Positions 35,930-45,471 of a DNA stretch of 64,000 nt are shown here, in pieces (within the stretch, counting starts at the first letter, position 1; every line of letters begins with the position of its first letter). The stretch comes from Ruegeria sp. TM1040 (lineage in GTDB: Bacteria; Pseudomonadota; Alphaproteobacteria; Rhodobacterales; Rhodobacteraceae), in contig NC_008044.1 in the NCBI RefSeq assembly GCF_000014065.1, positions 457,501-521,500 of the forward strand, in the 5' to 3' direction. The notes under the pieces are model-generated. The model was not told the DNA's origin, searched no databases, and saw only the letters and a program-made list of their open reading frames with translations. The translations under genes were made by a program, and so were the position numbers.

Positions 35930-36682
35930 TCAGCCAGAAAAGATGGCATCCATGCGCGCCTTGTAGGTATCCCATGTGACCGTGGCGCGGTTTCCTGCGT
36001 AGTTGTGATAATAGGATTTTCCGTTCGAGGTCGGTAGCCCGGCCCAGATCTTGGCGAGGTTGTTCATGAACTTGGTCTGGCTGATTTCGCCAGCCTTGAA
36101 CTGCGACAGGCCCGCTTCTTCAATCAGCTGATGCGCCAGTTGGTCCTGCAAGGACTTGTTGAACTTGCGCCCCAAAGGCACGCCCTGGTGTTTCACCAGG
36201 CGGCGCAGGGTGGCAGGAATGAACTGATACCGGCCGATCGCATGCGGCTGCCCCGGTGTTGCGTCGATCCAGGTATAGATTTCCAGCAGCGTCATGTCGG
36301 TGGGTTTTGCAGGTGGCTTGATCTTGGCGCCATGCTGGACCGCGTCATAGTTGGCCCGCCCGGCCTCGGCGCTGGCGATCACGTTCATGATCTCTGCTAC
36401 ATCGACACCAACCGCAACGGCAGCGCGTGCAAATAGACTTCCGCTGCTGCGCCCGCGAAAAAGGCTTGCGGCGCTCGGGTTCATCGAAACTGCGCCACGC
36501 CCCGTGGCATCGTCATTCAGGATCGCCTCGCGCGCCGACGGGGTAGAGGTGCGCATGAAGAAGCCCCCATCCCCCACCAGAGAAAACCCCGCGGAATTTG
36601 CGTGCAGCGCGCTGTGTGGGAGGGAGAAGATAAGCGCCAGCGCAATCGCGACGCCGGGCTTGAGGCTCGTTCTGAGGGACAT
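35930..36682 (-). CDS. Secreted lysozyme-like (muramidase-fold) protein
   Basis: 250 aa. A signal peptide (~1-29, VAIALALIFSLPHSALHANS) indicates export. From ~90 on, the sequence IMNVIASAEAGRANYDAVQHG (candidate catalytic Glu in SAEAG) with AIGRYQFIPATLRRLVKHQG and the later FMNNLAKIWAGLP...YYHNYAGNRATVTWDTY resemble the lysozyme-like domain of phage endolysins and muramidase-type proteins. The region ~30-85 is unassigned. It sits directly upstream of the mre operon on the same strand but ~200 nt away and with the mreB promoter between. A wall-remodelling role is inference. Start chosen for the signal peptide and an AGG site. Confidence 0.72.
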   Translation of the reverse strand: MSLRTSLKPGVAIALALIFSLPHSALHANSAGFSLVGDGGFFMRTSTPSAREAILNDDATGRGAVSMNPSAASLFRGRSSGSLFARAAVAVGVDVAEIMNVIASAEAGRANYDAVQHGAKIKPPAKPTDMTLLEIYTWIDATPGQPHAIGRYQFIPATLRRLVKHQGVPLGRKFNKSLQDQLAHQLIEEAGLSQFKAGEISQTKFMNNLAKIWAGLPTSNGKSYYHNYAGNRATVTWDTYKARMDAIFSG

Positions 36683-36800
36683 ATGGACCTGCTTCTGCGG
36701 GTGATTTCGCCACTCAATTTGCCGCAATGTGGTTGAGATTTGGTTTAGGGCGCGCGCGGAGCCTCTTTCGCAAACCCCGCATTACAGCTAAGGGACGCAT

Positions 36801-37580
36801 ATGCTGTCGTATCAACATATCTATCACGCGGGAAATCTTGCGGATGTCCAGAAACACGCGCTTTTGGCGTGGATGCTGGACTACATGACCCAAAAGGACA
36901 AACCGCTGAGTTACCTGGAAACCCATGCGGGACGTGCGCTCTATGATCTTGGTTCTTCGGAGGCGCTGAAAACAGGCGAGGCCGCGAAGGGGATCGATAT
37001 TGCGCGCGACTGGTTTGCCCCGGAGCACCCATATGCGCGTGTGCTGGAGCTGGTCCAGGCGCAGCATGGGGCGACCAGCTATCCGGGCTCGCCTCAGATC
37101 GCGGCAGAGCTGCTGCGCCCTGGCGACAGGCTGCATCTGGCAGAACTTCACCCGCAGGAAGCAGCGGCGCTGCGTGAAGCCATGCGCGGGTCGGGCGCAA
37201 AGGTTCATGTCCAGGATGGTTTTGAGATGGTGCAGTCGCTGGCACCGCCAGAGCCGCGCCGGGGGCTAGTGCTGATCGATCCGAGTTATGAAATCAAAGC
37301 CGACTACGCCCGTATTCCCGGTATCATCGCAAAACTGCACCGCAAATGGAATGTCGGCGTGATCGCGCTGTGGTACCCGATCCTGAGCGACGGCACGCAT
37401 GTCCCGATGCTGAAGGCGCTTGAGGCGCACGCATTGCCGGAGGTTTTCCGCCATGAGGTGCGCTTTGCCCCGGCGCGCGACGGGCATCGGATGGTTGGCT
37501 CCGGGATGTTCGTGGTGAATGCACCCTTTGGGTTGTCACAGGAAGCCGTGCGTCTTGATGCGAAATTTGCGTCGCTCTGA
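36801..37580 (+). CDS. rlmJ: 23S rRNA (adenine2030-N6)-methyltransferase
   Basis: 259 aa. The N-terminal MLSYQHIYHAGNLADVQKHALL is diagnostic of the RlmJ family, and the catalytic N6-adenine motif reads DPSYE (~160-164) in place of DPPYE. A YLETHAGRALYDL SAM-binding element is near residue 45. It methylates A2030 in domain V of 23S rRNA before ribosome assembly. AAGGGA lies just upstream. It is divergent from the lysozyme-like gene and convergent with the chemoreceptor gene, so it is monocistronic. Confidence 0.94.
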   Translation: MLSYQHIYHAGNLADVQKHALLAWMLDYMTQKDKPLSYLETHAGRALYDLGSSEALKTGEAAKGIDIARDWFAPEHPYARVLELVQAQHGATSYPGSPQIAAELLRPGDRLHLAELHPQEAAALREAMRGSGAKVHVQDGFEMVQSLAPPEPRRGLVLIDPSYEIKADYARIPGIIAKLHRKWNVGVIALWYPILSDGTHVPMLKALEAHALPEVFRHEVRFAPARDGHRMVGSGMFVVNAPFGLSQEAVRLDAKFASL

Positions 37581-37606
37581 TTGAAGCTGGCGCGTTTGAA
37601 AAGGGA

Positions 37607-37634
37607 AACCGCCCGCACGGGGATGCGGACGGTT
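37607..37634 (-). terminator. Terminator between rlmJ and the chemoreceptor gene
   Basis: An 11-bp stem with one mismatch (AACCGCCCGCA / TGCGGACGGTT) and a 6-nt loop. On the minus strand it exits into CCCTTTTC, so it mainly ends the chemoreceptor transcript. Confidence 0.65.
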
Positions 37635-37659
37635 GGGTGTCAGGGGCGAGCGGGCTGTC

Positions 37660-39429
37660 TTATGAGGCCCGGCGTTGCGCAGCGGGATCCGCGTCATCAA
37701 CCTGAAACTGACGGGCGTTCTGAGCCAGGGCGTTTGCCTCATCCCGCAGGCGCTGGGTTGCAGCAGAGGTTTCCTCGAACATTGCCGCGTTCTGCTGTGT
37801 GACCTGATCAAGCTGGTCGGCGGCGGAGGTGATCTCCGAGAGGCTTGTGGCTTGTTCCCGGGCCGCCTCAGCAAGGGCGCTGACGGTTTCGTTGATGGCG
37901 GAGATATGCGCGTTGATCTCGTCAAGAGCCGTGCCAGAGTCGCGCGCCAGTGACACACCGGTCTCCACCTCGCGGCTGGCGTTTGTGATCAACTCTGCGA
38001 TCTCGCGCGCCGCATCTGAGGATTTCCCGGCCAAAGCGCGCACCTCGCCAGCCACAACCGCAAACCCGCGGCCGGCTTCGCCCGCGCGTGCGGCCTCAAC
38101 CCCGGCGTTGAGCGCCAGCAGGCTGGTCTGAAAGGCGATATCGTCGATCAAAGAGGTGATGCTCGAGATCTTGTCGGAGCTTTCCTCGATCCCCTGCATG
38201 GCCTCAATGGTGCGCCGGACCACCTGCGCGCCGCGCTCGGTCCGTTCGCTGGCCTGCTGCACCCGCTCGGAGGCTGCGCGGCTCTCTTCGGCAGAGTTTT
38301 TCACCGAAGCCGAGAGCTCTGTGAGGGCCGCGGACGTTTCTTCGAGAGAGGCTGCCTGGGTTTCCGTACGCATGCCAAGCTCACGCGAGGAGCTGTCGAG
38401 GGATTCGCTTTCGCTCTCAATCCGCTCCACCCCGGCGACCAGCGTGCGCATCAGGTCGGAGATCTGCGTAACCGTTGCGTTAAAGTCTTCTGCCACCTGC
38501 CGGAACTCGTCGGGCATGGCGTCATCGACGCGCACGGTGAGATCCCCCTGGGCAAATTTCGCGAGACGCTGGCTTAGGATGGCGACGACGCGCTGGCGTT
38601 CCTCATCCTTGATGTGCGCCTCTGCTTCCAGTGCTGCCTGCATTTGCAGCCCATCCCGGAAATTCGCCACTGCATGCGCCATTTGGCCGATCTCGCTGCG
38701 ATCCGACAGGCCCGGCACATCCGCGTCCAGGTCGCCATCGGCCATGGTGGCCATACGTGCCTTGAGCGCATCAAGAGGCGGCAGCATGCTGCGGATAATC
38801 AAGAGCGATACGCCGATCAACACGGCGAGGGCAACACCAAGCCCCATCAGGGCCTGCATCCGCATTTGCGCGATGTCGGCCTCAATGTCGTTCATGTAGG
38901 CGCCGGTCCCAAGGTACCAGTCCCAGGGTTCATAATATTGTGCGTATGTGAGCTTGGGTTCGACGGCTTTGGTCGCGGGGTTCTCGAAATAGATCGTCGA
39001 GAGCGAGTGCCCCTCAGCATCCAGATTGCCGAGGATGTTTTCGAAGATCCGGTTGCCATGCACGTCCTTCAGGTCGCGCTGGCTCTCACCTCCAACCCAT
39101 TGCGGGCGGAAGGGGTGGACGGAATAGACGATGTCGCTGTCAAAGGCATAGACATAGCCGTTTTCGCCAAAGCGCAGATCATTGAGAATTTGAGCCACCG
39201 AGGCTTGCGCCTCGGCCTGGGTCATTTCACCGGCTTCGACGCGGGCATTATGGGCGTCCAGATGGCTGCGGGCGATGTCTGTTATGTGGCGCAACTCTCC
39301 CGCCCGAAGATCATAGGCGGTCTGAGAGGCATGGTTCAGGGTGTAGAAAGTCAAGCTTGCGGCCGCGACGAGCGCAAGCGCTACAAGGGCGTAGATCCGA
39401 GTGGATAGTCCGTAAAATGCGGCGGGCAT
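37660..39429 (-). CDS. Methyl-accepting chemotaxis protein with periplasmic Cache domain
   Basis: 589 aa. First membrane helix at ~8-30 (YALVALALVAAASLTFYTL), a single-Cache-type sensor domain ~35-185 (FGENGYVYAFDSDIVYSVHP, YYEPWDWYLGTGAYMNDIEADI), second helix ~195-215, HAMP ~218-270, and a cytoplasmic signalling domain with the hairpin tip IDDIAFQTSLLALNAGVEAARAGEAGRGFAVVA-type core (positions ~465-500). It lacks an obvious C-terminal CheR-docking pentapeptide. The ATG at 39429 starts the protein at its membrane helix; the frame is open 53 codons further but without family sequence. The ligand is probably a small carboxylate, as for many such Cache domains; this is inference. Confidence 0.93.
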   Translation of the reverse strand: MPAAFYGLSTRIYALVALALVAAASLTFYTLNHASQTAYDLRAGELRHITDIARSHLDAHNARVEAGEMTQAEAQASVAQILNDLRFGENGYVYAFDSDIVYSVHPFRPQWVGGESQRDLKDVHGNRIFENILGNLDAEGHSLSTIYFENPATKAVEPKLTYAQYYEPWDWYLGTGAYMNDIEADIAQMRMQALMGLGVALAVLIGVSLLIIRSMLPPLDALKARMATMADGDLDADVPGLSDRSEIGQMAHAVANFRDGLQMQAALEAEAHIKDEERQRVVAILSQRLAKFAQGDLTVRVDDAMPDEFRQVAEDFNATVTQISDLMRTLVAGVERIESESESLDSSSRELGMRTETQAASLEETSAALTELSASVKNSAEESRAASERVQQASERTERGAQVVRRTIEAMQGIEESSDKISSITSLIDDIAFQTSLLALNAGVEAARAGEAGRGFAVVAGEVRALAGKSSDAAREIAELITNASREVETGVSLARDSGTALDEINAHISAINETVSALAEAAREQATSLSEITSAADQLDQVTQQNAAMFEETSAATQRLRDEANALAQNARQFQVDDADPAAQRRAS

Positions 39430-39586
39430 GGGTTTTTGGCCTTGCGTGTTTTCGGTTCGCGACCTTTTTCTGACAAAAAACCTAACACCGGCTTTACAGA
39501 CTCGATCTGATGCGCCTGCGGGTACCCGGTATTCAAAAAATGCAATGCACCTGTGGAACAGAGGCGGGTTTCCCCTCTGACCATGC

Positions 39587-39613
39587 AAAAAGCGCCCGGA
39601 CTGTGCCGGGCGC
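39587..39613 (-). terminator. Rho-independent terminator of icd
   Basis: GCGCCCGG (39592-39599) and CCGGGCGC (39606-39613) form a perfect 8-bp stem with a 6-nt loop. On the minus strand this is followed by TTTTT. It is one of the strongest terminators in the window. Confidence 0.85.
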
Positions 39614-39648
39614 CTTGTGATTTTTGGACTTTGATCCTGAGGTCAGGC

Positions 39649-41865
39649 TCAGCCGATGATGCCGTTGAGGGTTGCAGAGGGGCGCATGACGGCGGCCTTC
39701 TTTTCAACGGAGGGGTGGTAATAGCCACCGATGTCGGCTGCGCCTCCCTGAGCGGCGGCGAGTTCAGACAGAATCGCCGCTTCGTTGGAGGCAAGAGCCT
39801 CGGCAATCGGTTTGAAATGCGCGGCCAGCTCCGCGTCATCACCCTGTGCCGCGAGGGCTTCTGCCCAGTAGCGGGCAAACCAGTAGTGGCTGTCGCGGTT
39901 GTCGGGCTGGCCGACTTTGCGCTCGGGCGATTTGTTGTTGTCGAGGATGCCTTGGGTCGCAACCTCGGCAGCTGCGCCAAGCACGCCTGCCTTCTCGTTG
40001 CCTTTGACATCGGCGAGGAACTTCAGGCTTTCGCCCAGAGCGCAGAACTCACCCATGGAGTCCCAACGCAGGTGGTTTTCCTCAACCAGTTGCTGCACGT
40101 GTTTGGGCGCGGAACCGCCTGCGCCGGTCTCAAACAAGCCGCCGCCGTTCATCAGCTTCACAATCGACAGCATCTTGGCCGAGGTGCCAAGCTCGAGGAT
40201 CGGGAACAGGTCGGTCAGGTAGTCGCGCAGCACGTTGCCGGTGATGGCGATGCTGTCCTTGCCCGCAGTGATGGTCTCGAGGCTCTGACGGGTGGCTTCG
40301 CGCGGCGCCATGATCAGGAACTTGTCGGCGACGCCAGCCGCATCAAGCGCGGGTTTGACGTATTTGATCAGCTCTGCGTCATGGGCGCGGTTTGCGTCCA
40401 GCCAGAAGATCGCCTCGGACCCGGTCAGGCGCTGACGGTCCAAAGCCAGTTGAATCCAGTTCTCGATTGGAGCCTTTTTCACGGTGCAGGCGCGCCAGAT
40501 GTCGCCGGCCTCGACTTCGTGGCTGTGCAGGGTCTCGCCATTGGCCAGAATAACGCGGATCTCGCCGTCTGCCGGGGCTTCGAAGGTCGTCGGGTGCGAG
40601 CCATACTCTTCCGCCTTTTGCGCCATCAAGCCGACGTTTGCGACCGAACCGGCAGTGGTCACGTCGAGCGCGCCATTGGCTTTGAAGAAGTTGATGGTCT
40701 CGTCATAGACGGTGGAGTAGCAGCGGTCGGGGATCACGCAGTTGGTGTCGCCCTTGGCGCCGGTCTCGTCCCAGCCCTTACCGCCAGCACGGATCACGGC
40801 CGGCATGGAGGCATCGATGATCACGTCGGAGGGCACATGCAGGTTGGTGATACCCTTGTCGCTGTCCACCATATACATGGAGGGGCGTTCGAGCGCGGCG
40901 ATCTCGGATTTGATCTCATCTGCGTTGGGCAGGCTGTCGATGGCGGCCAGAACCGCACCCAGACCGGAGTTCGGCGACCCACCTGCGGCAGCAATTGCGG
41001 CGCCGTGTTTATCCCACACAGGGCCGAGCCAGGCTTTGACCGCGTGGCCAAAGATGATCGGGTCGGAGACCTTCATCATGGTGGCCTTCATGTGCAGCGA
41101 GAACATGGTGCCGTCCGCCTTGGTATCCTCGATCGCGCCAGACAGGAACGCGGCGAGCGCTTTGGCGGACATGAAGGTCGCATCGGCAACCGTGCCTTCT
41201 GCCAGCGGCCAGCCGTCTTTCAGAACGGTGACGGACCCGTCTTTTGCGACAAATTCGATCTTCGCGTCACCGGCCTGCTCGGCGGAAATGGTGGCGGATT
41301 TCTCGTTGGCATAAAAGTCGTTGCCGGGCATCGACGAGACTTTGGTCTTGCTGTCGCCAGACCATGCGCCCATCGAATGCGGGTTGTTCTGAGCGTAGTT
41401 CTTCACGGCTTTGGCCGAACGACGGTCCGAGTTGCCTTCGCGCAGGACTGGGTTCACCGCGGAGCCCTTGATGGTGTCGTAGCGGGCGCGGATTTCCTTT
41501 TCCGCGTCGGTTGCGGGCTCGTAGGGGTAGTCGGGCAGCTTGTACCCCTGCGCCTGCAGTTCCTCGATCGCGGCCACCAGCTGGGGCACGGATGCAGAGA
41601 TGTTGGGCAGTTTGATGACATTTGCGTCGGGGGTCTTCACCAGCTCGCCCAGCGCGGCGAGGTCATCGCTTTGGCGCTGCTCTTCGGTGAGGTTCTCCGG
41701 GAAGGTCGCGATAATGCGTGCGGCCAGCGAAATGTCCTTTGTGCCAACGCTGACACCGGCAGCATCCGCAAATTTGCGGATGATCGGCAGGAAAGATGCC
41801 GAGGCCAGCTCGGGCGCTTCGTCTACAATGGTATACAAAATGTCCGGCGTTGAATTTTCTGCCAT
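39649..41865 (-). CDS. icd: Isocitrate dehydrogenase (NADP+), monomeric type
   Basis: 738 aa. The monomeric IDH class is about twice the length of the dimeric enzyme and has no close sequence resemblance to it. Recognisable stretches are [32 protein letters not shown] [51 protein letters not shown] and [14 protein letters not shown]. It oxidises isocitrate to 2-oxoglutarate in the TCA cycle, giving NADPH. The ATG at 41865 follows AAAGG; it is monocistronic with a strong terminator and a long upstream region. Confidence 0.97.
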   Translation of the reverse strand: MAENSTPDILYTIVDEAPELASASFLPIIRKFADAAGVSVGTKDISLAARIIATFPENLTEEQRQSDDLAALGELVKTPDANVIKLPNISASVPQLVAAIEELQAQGYKLPDYPYEPATDAEKEIRARYDTIKGSAVNPVLREGNSDRRSAKAVKNYAQNNPHSMGAWSGDSKTKVSSMPGNDFYANEKSATISAEQAGDAKIEFVAKDGSVTVLKDGWPLAEGTVADATFMSAKALAAFLSGAIEDTKADGTMFSLHMKATMMKVSDPIIFGHAVKAWLGPVWDKHGAAIAAAGGSPNSGLGAVLAAIDSLPNADEIKSEIAALERPSMYMVDSDKGITNLHVPSDVIIDASMPAVIRAGGKGWDETGAKGDTNCVIPDRCYSTVYDETINFFKANGALDVTTAGSVANVGLMAQKAEEYGSHPTTFEAPADGEIRVILANGETLHSHEVEAGDIWRACTVKKAPIENWIQLALDRQRLTGSEAIFWLDANRAHDAELIKYVKPALDAAGVADKFLIMAPREATRQSLETITAGKDSIAITGNVLRDYLTDLFPILELGTSAKMLSIVKLMNGGGLFETGAGGSAPKHVQQLVEENHLRWDSMGEFCALGESLKFLADVKGNEKAGVLGAAAEVATQGILDNNKSPERKVGQPDNRDSHYWFARYWAEALAAQGDDAELAAHFKPIAEALASNEAAILSELAAAQGGAADIGGYYHPSVEKKAAVMRPSATLNGIIG

Positions 41866-42365
41866 GTTCCACAACCTTTCTGCGAATTCGGAAGCTGTTG
41901 TTCGTCGTCAATTCGGTGCGCGTGTGCCGCGTCACTTGATACTTGTCCGGCAGGGGGCGCGGGGCCTGCGCCGGGCATGCATGATGTTCACACGCCTCTC
42001 CTAGACCACGAGACGACACAAGGCAATTGTCTGCATGCGACTTCGCGGCATTGTTGCGCAGGCTTGCCGCTTTGTGCGCCCCCCCTTTGCGACATGACCT
42101 ATCCTTGCGAGAGTTCCCCCTGTTCCTACGGACGTCGCTCATATTCTGTAGCTGAATAGCGATTGCCTGTGATAACATGGTTAAATTGGAATGTGGGGTG
42201 CTCTGAGGAGCGTACCAGCACCAAGGCGGGCGCGAAGCGGCAGGGGGGCTTTGTTTCGCGCCCCGGGCGCCCGAGCGTCCACGGACAAGAGCCATGGCAA
42301 CAGCCATCGCAGAGTGCAGGGAGGGTGCGGCATGTAATCGTTTCCCGGCGCGTAGGAGGAAAGTG
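41866..42365 (+). other. 500-nt non-coding region between icd and the glycosyltransferase gene
   Basis: This is the longest gap in the window. It must hold the icd promoter (minus) and the glycosyltransferase promoter (plus). I see no credible reading frame, tRNA or terminator. Noticeable are a GC-rich stretch around 41951-41980, a run of seven C near 42080 and an AT-richer patch at 42166-42195. None matches a regulatory motif I can name with confidence. Confidence 0.6.
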
Positions 42366-43658
42366 ATGAGAAGCATGGCAGCGGGCGACCTGTTCATTTA
42401 CGCACCCGTCCCGGTCTATCGGGACGCGGGTACGCTCTATATCGAGCGTCAGGCGGTGAATGGCCTGCGGCTCTGGTCCCAGCATTTTTCCCGGGTGACG
42501 GTCCTCATGCCCGAAAAAAATCACGACGTTCCAAAGGGCTGGATCCCCGTTGACATGGCGCTGGCCGATTTGCCCGCGGTGCGGCTGGAGACGGTTCCGT
42601 CTGCTTTCACCCCCCTGCAGTTCCTTCGAGCGTGGCGGCGAGAGCGCCGTCGCATCGGCGCGCTTGTGGCTGAAGCAAGCTACCTCAGCTTCGCAATTGG
42701 GGGCCTCTTTGGGGATTGGGGGGCGGTCTGTGCGCTGGAGGCGCTCCGGCAGCGCAAGCGCTTTGCGATCTGGACCGATCGGGTCGAATCTGATGTGCTG
42801 CGGAAATCACGCGACTGGGGCGACTGGAAGCAGCGTCTGAAATCGCGTCTTTACAGTCGCCCTATGGCCTGGCTCGAGCGCGCCTTGATTTCGCGCGCCG
42901 CACTGGGCCTGTTTCACGGTCGGGAGACCTTTGATAGCTACGCGGGATTCAGCCCCAATCCACAGCTGGTTCATGACATCCACATTTCGGGCCGGGATCA
43001 CATTCGCACCAGTGCGCTTCAGAAGAAACTCTCCGGGCTTGGGGCGCGACCGTTGCGAATCGTTTATGCGGGACGCGCCGAGGGCATGAAGGGTCCAGGT
43101 GACTGGATCTCGGTTCTCGAACGGCTGGCCGTGCTGAATATCCCTTTTGAGGCAGAATGGCTTGGCGAGGGAAGTTGTCTTGCGATGATGCGCAATCGTG
43201 TCCGTCGCGCAGGTCTCGAAGATCAAGTCCGCTTGCCTGGATTTCTAGAGGACCACGCCGAGGTGCGTGCGCGCTTGCAGCGGGCGGATGTATTCCTTTT
43301 TTGCCACAAGACCGCCGAGTCGCCGCGCTGTCTGATCGAGGCGCTCACTGGCGCGACGCCCATCGTCGGCTACGAGGGCGGCTATGCGCGGGACCTGATT
43401 GCGGGACATGGCGGCGGCATTCTGGTGCCACAGGGCGATACAGAGAGATTGGCGCAGACGCTTTCGATGCTGCAGGGGGCACCGGATACGCTTGCGACGC
43501 TGATGCAATCGGCGCATCTCGAGGCTGCACCTTTCACCGATGAGAAAGTCTTTGCGCACCGGTGCGACCTCATTCGCCGATACCTTGCACCAAGCGCCAG
43601 TCGTCGTGGTCCGGGTGGGCCAGGCGGGAGGATCCTGCGGGTGGTTGCGGAGCGCTAG
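42366..43658 (+). CDS. Glycosyltransferase (GT4-like, GT-B fold)
   Basis: 430 aa. The C-terminal half carries the GT4 pattern: RIVYAGRAEGMKGPGDWISVLERL (~225-248), VRLPGFLED, then the nucleotide-sugar site ADVFLFCHKTAESPRCLIEAL with TPIVGYEGGYARDLI. The N-terminal half is not similar to anything I recognise. It transfers a sugar, probably for an exopolysaccharide, glycolipid or LPS component; no other polysaccharide genes adjoin. The ATG at 42366 follows GGAGG. It is flanked by a 500-nt non-coding stretch and ends 14 nt from a convergent gene, so it stands alone. Confidence 0.85.
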   Translation: MRSMAAGDLFIYAPVPVYRDAGTLYIERQAVNGLRLWSQHFSRVTVLMPEKNHDVPKGWIPVDMALADLPAVRLETVPSAFTPLQFLRAWRRERRRIGALVAEASYLSFAIGGLFGDWGAVCALEALRQRKRFAIWTDRVESDVLRKSRDWGDWKQRLKSRLYSRPMAWLERALISRAALGLFHGRETFDSYAGFSPNPQLVHDIHISGRDHIRTSALQKKLSGLGARPLRIVYAGRAEGMKGPGDWISVLERLAVLNIPFEAEWLGEGSCLAMMRNRVRRAGLEDQVRLPGFLEDHAEVRARLQRADVFLFCHKTAESPRCLIEALTGATPIVGYEGGYARDLIAGHGGGILVPQGDTERLAQTLSMLQGAPDTLATLMQSAHLEAAPFTDEKVFAHRCDLIRRYLAPSASRRGPGGPGGRILRVVAER

Positions 43659-43672
43659 GTTTGCTGCACGGG

Positions 43673-44275
43673 TTACTCGCGCAGTTCGTCCGGATCAACG
43701 CCCCAGAGATTGTCTTTGTGCGTCCAGCCGCTGTGTCCCCCGGCGGTGATTTCGCACCAGTCGCGCGTGCAGGCGCCAAGCTGGGCCACAACCCCAAGCT
43801 CAAACGCGGCCACCGCCGGCGCGTCCTCCTGAGGGCGTGCGCGCACTTGCACAAGATCCTGTTCGACCAAGACCGTGCGCACCCCCGACAAAAGCGCGTA
43901 ATGAACCCAGCCTCCTTGTCCATCCCGGTCACGCACGCGTCGCCAGTGGCCATATTCGGCCGTGACCTCCAATGGCATCCCGCGGCGTTTGAACACCCAG
44001 TCGATACGATGATTGAGTGACGGGCCACGGCGCACGTTGCCTTCGGCGGCTTTCATGGACACGTAGCGGGGCAGGGGCAGGTTCGTGACCGGCCCAAGAG
44101 TTTGCGCGGCAGCTCTCTCGGGCGCGCTCTCCTGCGCGGTGGCGACGGGGGCCGTGCTGACAAAGAAACCACCCATCACAAGTGCACAAAGCGCCCCGCG
44201 CAGGGCGACTCGCACAGAGCGGCTGCGCGGGCGTTCATTTTGTTCAGTGAATGTCTGCACGGCCTCGATGCCCAT
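43673..44275 (-). CDS. Exported SH3-domain (bacterial SH3b-like) protein
   Basis: 200 aa. An N-terminal hydrophobic segment (RGALCALVMGGFFVSTAPVATA, ~26-47) looks like an uncleaved or late-cleaved signal peptide. Residues ~72-130 form an SH3-like domain (YVSMKAAEGNVRRGPSLNHRIDWVF, WRRVRDRDGQGGWVHYALL) and ~135-195 a second (VQVRARPQEDAPAVAAFELG, WCEITAGGHSGWTHKDNLWG). This tandem layout is the DUF1058/SH3_4 family common in alphaproteobacteria; function unknown, probably wall binding. Divergent from the dehydrogenase gene. Confidence 0.85.
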   Translation of the reverse strand: MGIEAVQTFTEQNERPRSRSVRVALRGALCALVMGGFFVSTAPVATAQESAPERAAAQTLGPVTNLPLPRYVSMKAAEGNVRRGPSLNHRIDWVFKRRGMPLEVTAEYGHWRRVRDRDGQGGWVHYALLSGVRTVLVEQDLVQVRARPQEDAPAVAAFELGVVAQLGACTRDWCEITAGGHSGWTHKDNLWGVDPDELRE

Positions 44276-44437
44276 TGTTGTCTCGGGCGCCTTGTTTTTA
44301 TGATCTCGTCACCCGCTGATCCTGCATCGGCTCTTAGCGCAATGCAAGCGCGGGCGGAAGGGTGCTTGTACCCGCAATTATCTTGCGACACGATGTCATG
44401 GAATGGAACGACTTGCATAGCCCGAGGGAGAAGGCAC

Positions 44438-45424
44438 GTGCCCAGAGAACGCCTGAGTGTTGTTGTTACGCGACGGTTGCCAGAGCCGGTGGAAACCCGC
44501 CTGAGCGAATTGTTCGACGTGCGGTTGCGCACCGACGACACCCCAATGACCCGCACAGAGCTGGCCGCCGCCATGAAAGAGGCGGATGTGCTGGTACCGA
44601 CGGTCACCGACACGATTGACGCAGGCCTTCTGGGGCAGGCGGGCGAGCGGCTGCGGCTGATCGCCAATTATGGCGCGGGTGTCGACAATATCGACGTGGC
44701 CACTGCGCGCCAACGGGGCATTCTGGTCTCCAACACCCCCGGCGTGCTGACCGACGACACGGCCGATATGACGATGGCGCTGATCATGGCTGTCGTGCGC
44801 CGCATTCCCGAGGGTCTTGCGATCATGCAGCGCGGCGATTGGGAGGGCTGGTCGCCCACGGCCATGCTTGGCGGGCGTCTTGCAGGGCGCCGACTTGGCA
44901 TTCTGGGCATGGGCCGCATCGGTCAGGCCGTCGCACGCCGTGCCCGCGCTTTTGGCATGCAGGTGCATTACAACAATCGCCGGCGCCTGCGTCCCGAGGT
45001 CGAGGAAGAGCTCGAAGCAACATGGTGGGAAAGCCTTGATCAGATGGTGGCCCGCATGGATGTGATTTCGATCCACTGTCCCTCGACGCCTTCGACCTTT
45101 CACTTGATGAACGCGCGGCGCCTGAAGCTGCTGAAGCCCGATGCGGTGATCGTCAACACCTCGCGCGGGGAGGTGATCGACGAAAACGCTCTGACGCGCG
45201 GCCTGCGCGCGGGCGAAATCGCGGGCTGTGGGCTTGATGTCTACGAACATGGTACCACCGTTAATCCGCGCCTGCGCGAGCTGCCCAATGTGGTGCTCCT
45301 GCCTCATATGGGGTCTGCTACGATCGAGGGGCGGATCGAAATGGGCGAGAAGGTTCTATTGAATATCAAGACATTTGAAGATGGGCATCGCCCACCGGAT
45401 CAGGTGGTGCCTGCCATGTTGTAA
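44438..45424 (+). CDS. D-2-hydroxyacid dehydrogenase (glyoxylate reductase type)
   Basis: 328 aa. NAD(P)-dependent dehydrogenase of the D-isomer-specific family. The nucleotide loop is LGILGMGRIGQAVARRA (~152-168), catalytic Arg in VNTSRGEVIDENALTRGL, Glu nearby, and His in LLPHMGSATIEGRIEMG. Close relatives are called glyoxylate or D-glycerate dehydrogenase. The start is GTG at 44438 with GGGAG 7 nt before it; the frame is open 112 codons further upstream, across the SH3 gene, without family sequence. The ggt gene follows 47 nt on and may be cotranscribed. Confidence 0.9.
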   Translation: MPRERLSVVVTRRLPEPVETRLSELFDVRLRTDDTPMTRTELAAAMKEADVLVPTVTDTIDAGLLGQAGERLRLIANYGAGVDNIDVATARQRGILVSNTPGVLTDDTADMTMALIMAVVRRIPEGLAIMQRGDWEGWSPTAMLGGRLAGRRLGILGMGRIGQAVARRARAFGMQVHYNNRRRLRPEVEEELEATWWESLDQMVARMDVISIHCPSTPSTFHLMNARRLKLLKPDAVIVNTSRGEVIDENALTRGLRAGEIAGCGLDVYEHGTTVNPRLRELPNVVLLPHMGSATIEGRIEMGEKVLLNIKTFEDGHRPPDQVVPAML

Positions 45425-45471
45425 GCGCAGAGTCCGGTGCAACGCGGGCAGCGCGATTTGGGAGGAAAGAT

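Noticed and set aside
35930-36682. Lysozyme-like gene as part of a prophage remnant
   Set aside because: It has a Sec signal peptide and normal codon use, and no holin, integrase or structural genes are near.
39519-39528. Palindrome CGGGTACCCG upstream of the chemoreceptor gene
   Set aside because: Ten-base GC palindromes are expected by chance in this composition, and it lies ~90 nt before the start without matching a known operator.
39553-41853. A ~766-codon open frame on the plus strand opposite icd
   Set aside because: Same explanation: it mirrors a highly biased gene, runs across the icd terminator and has no family signature.
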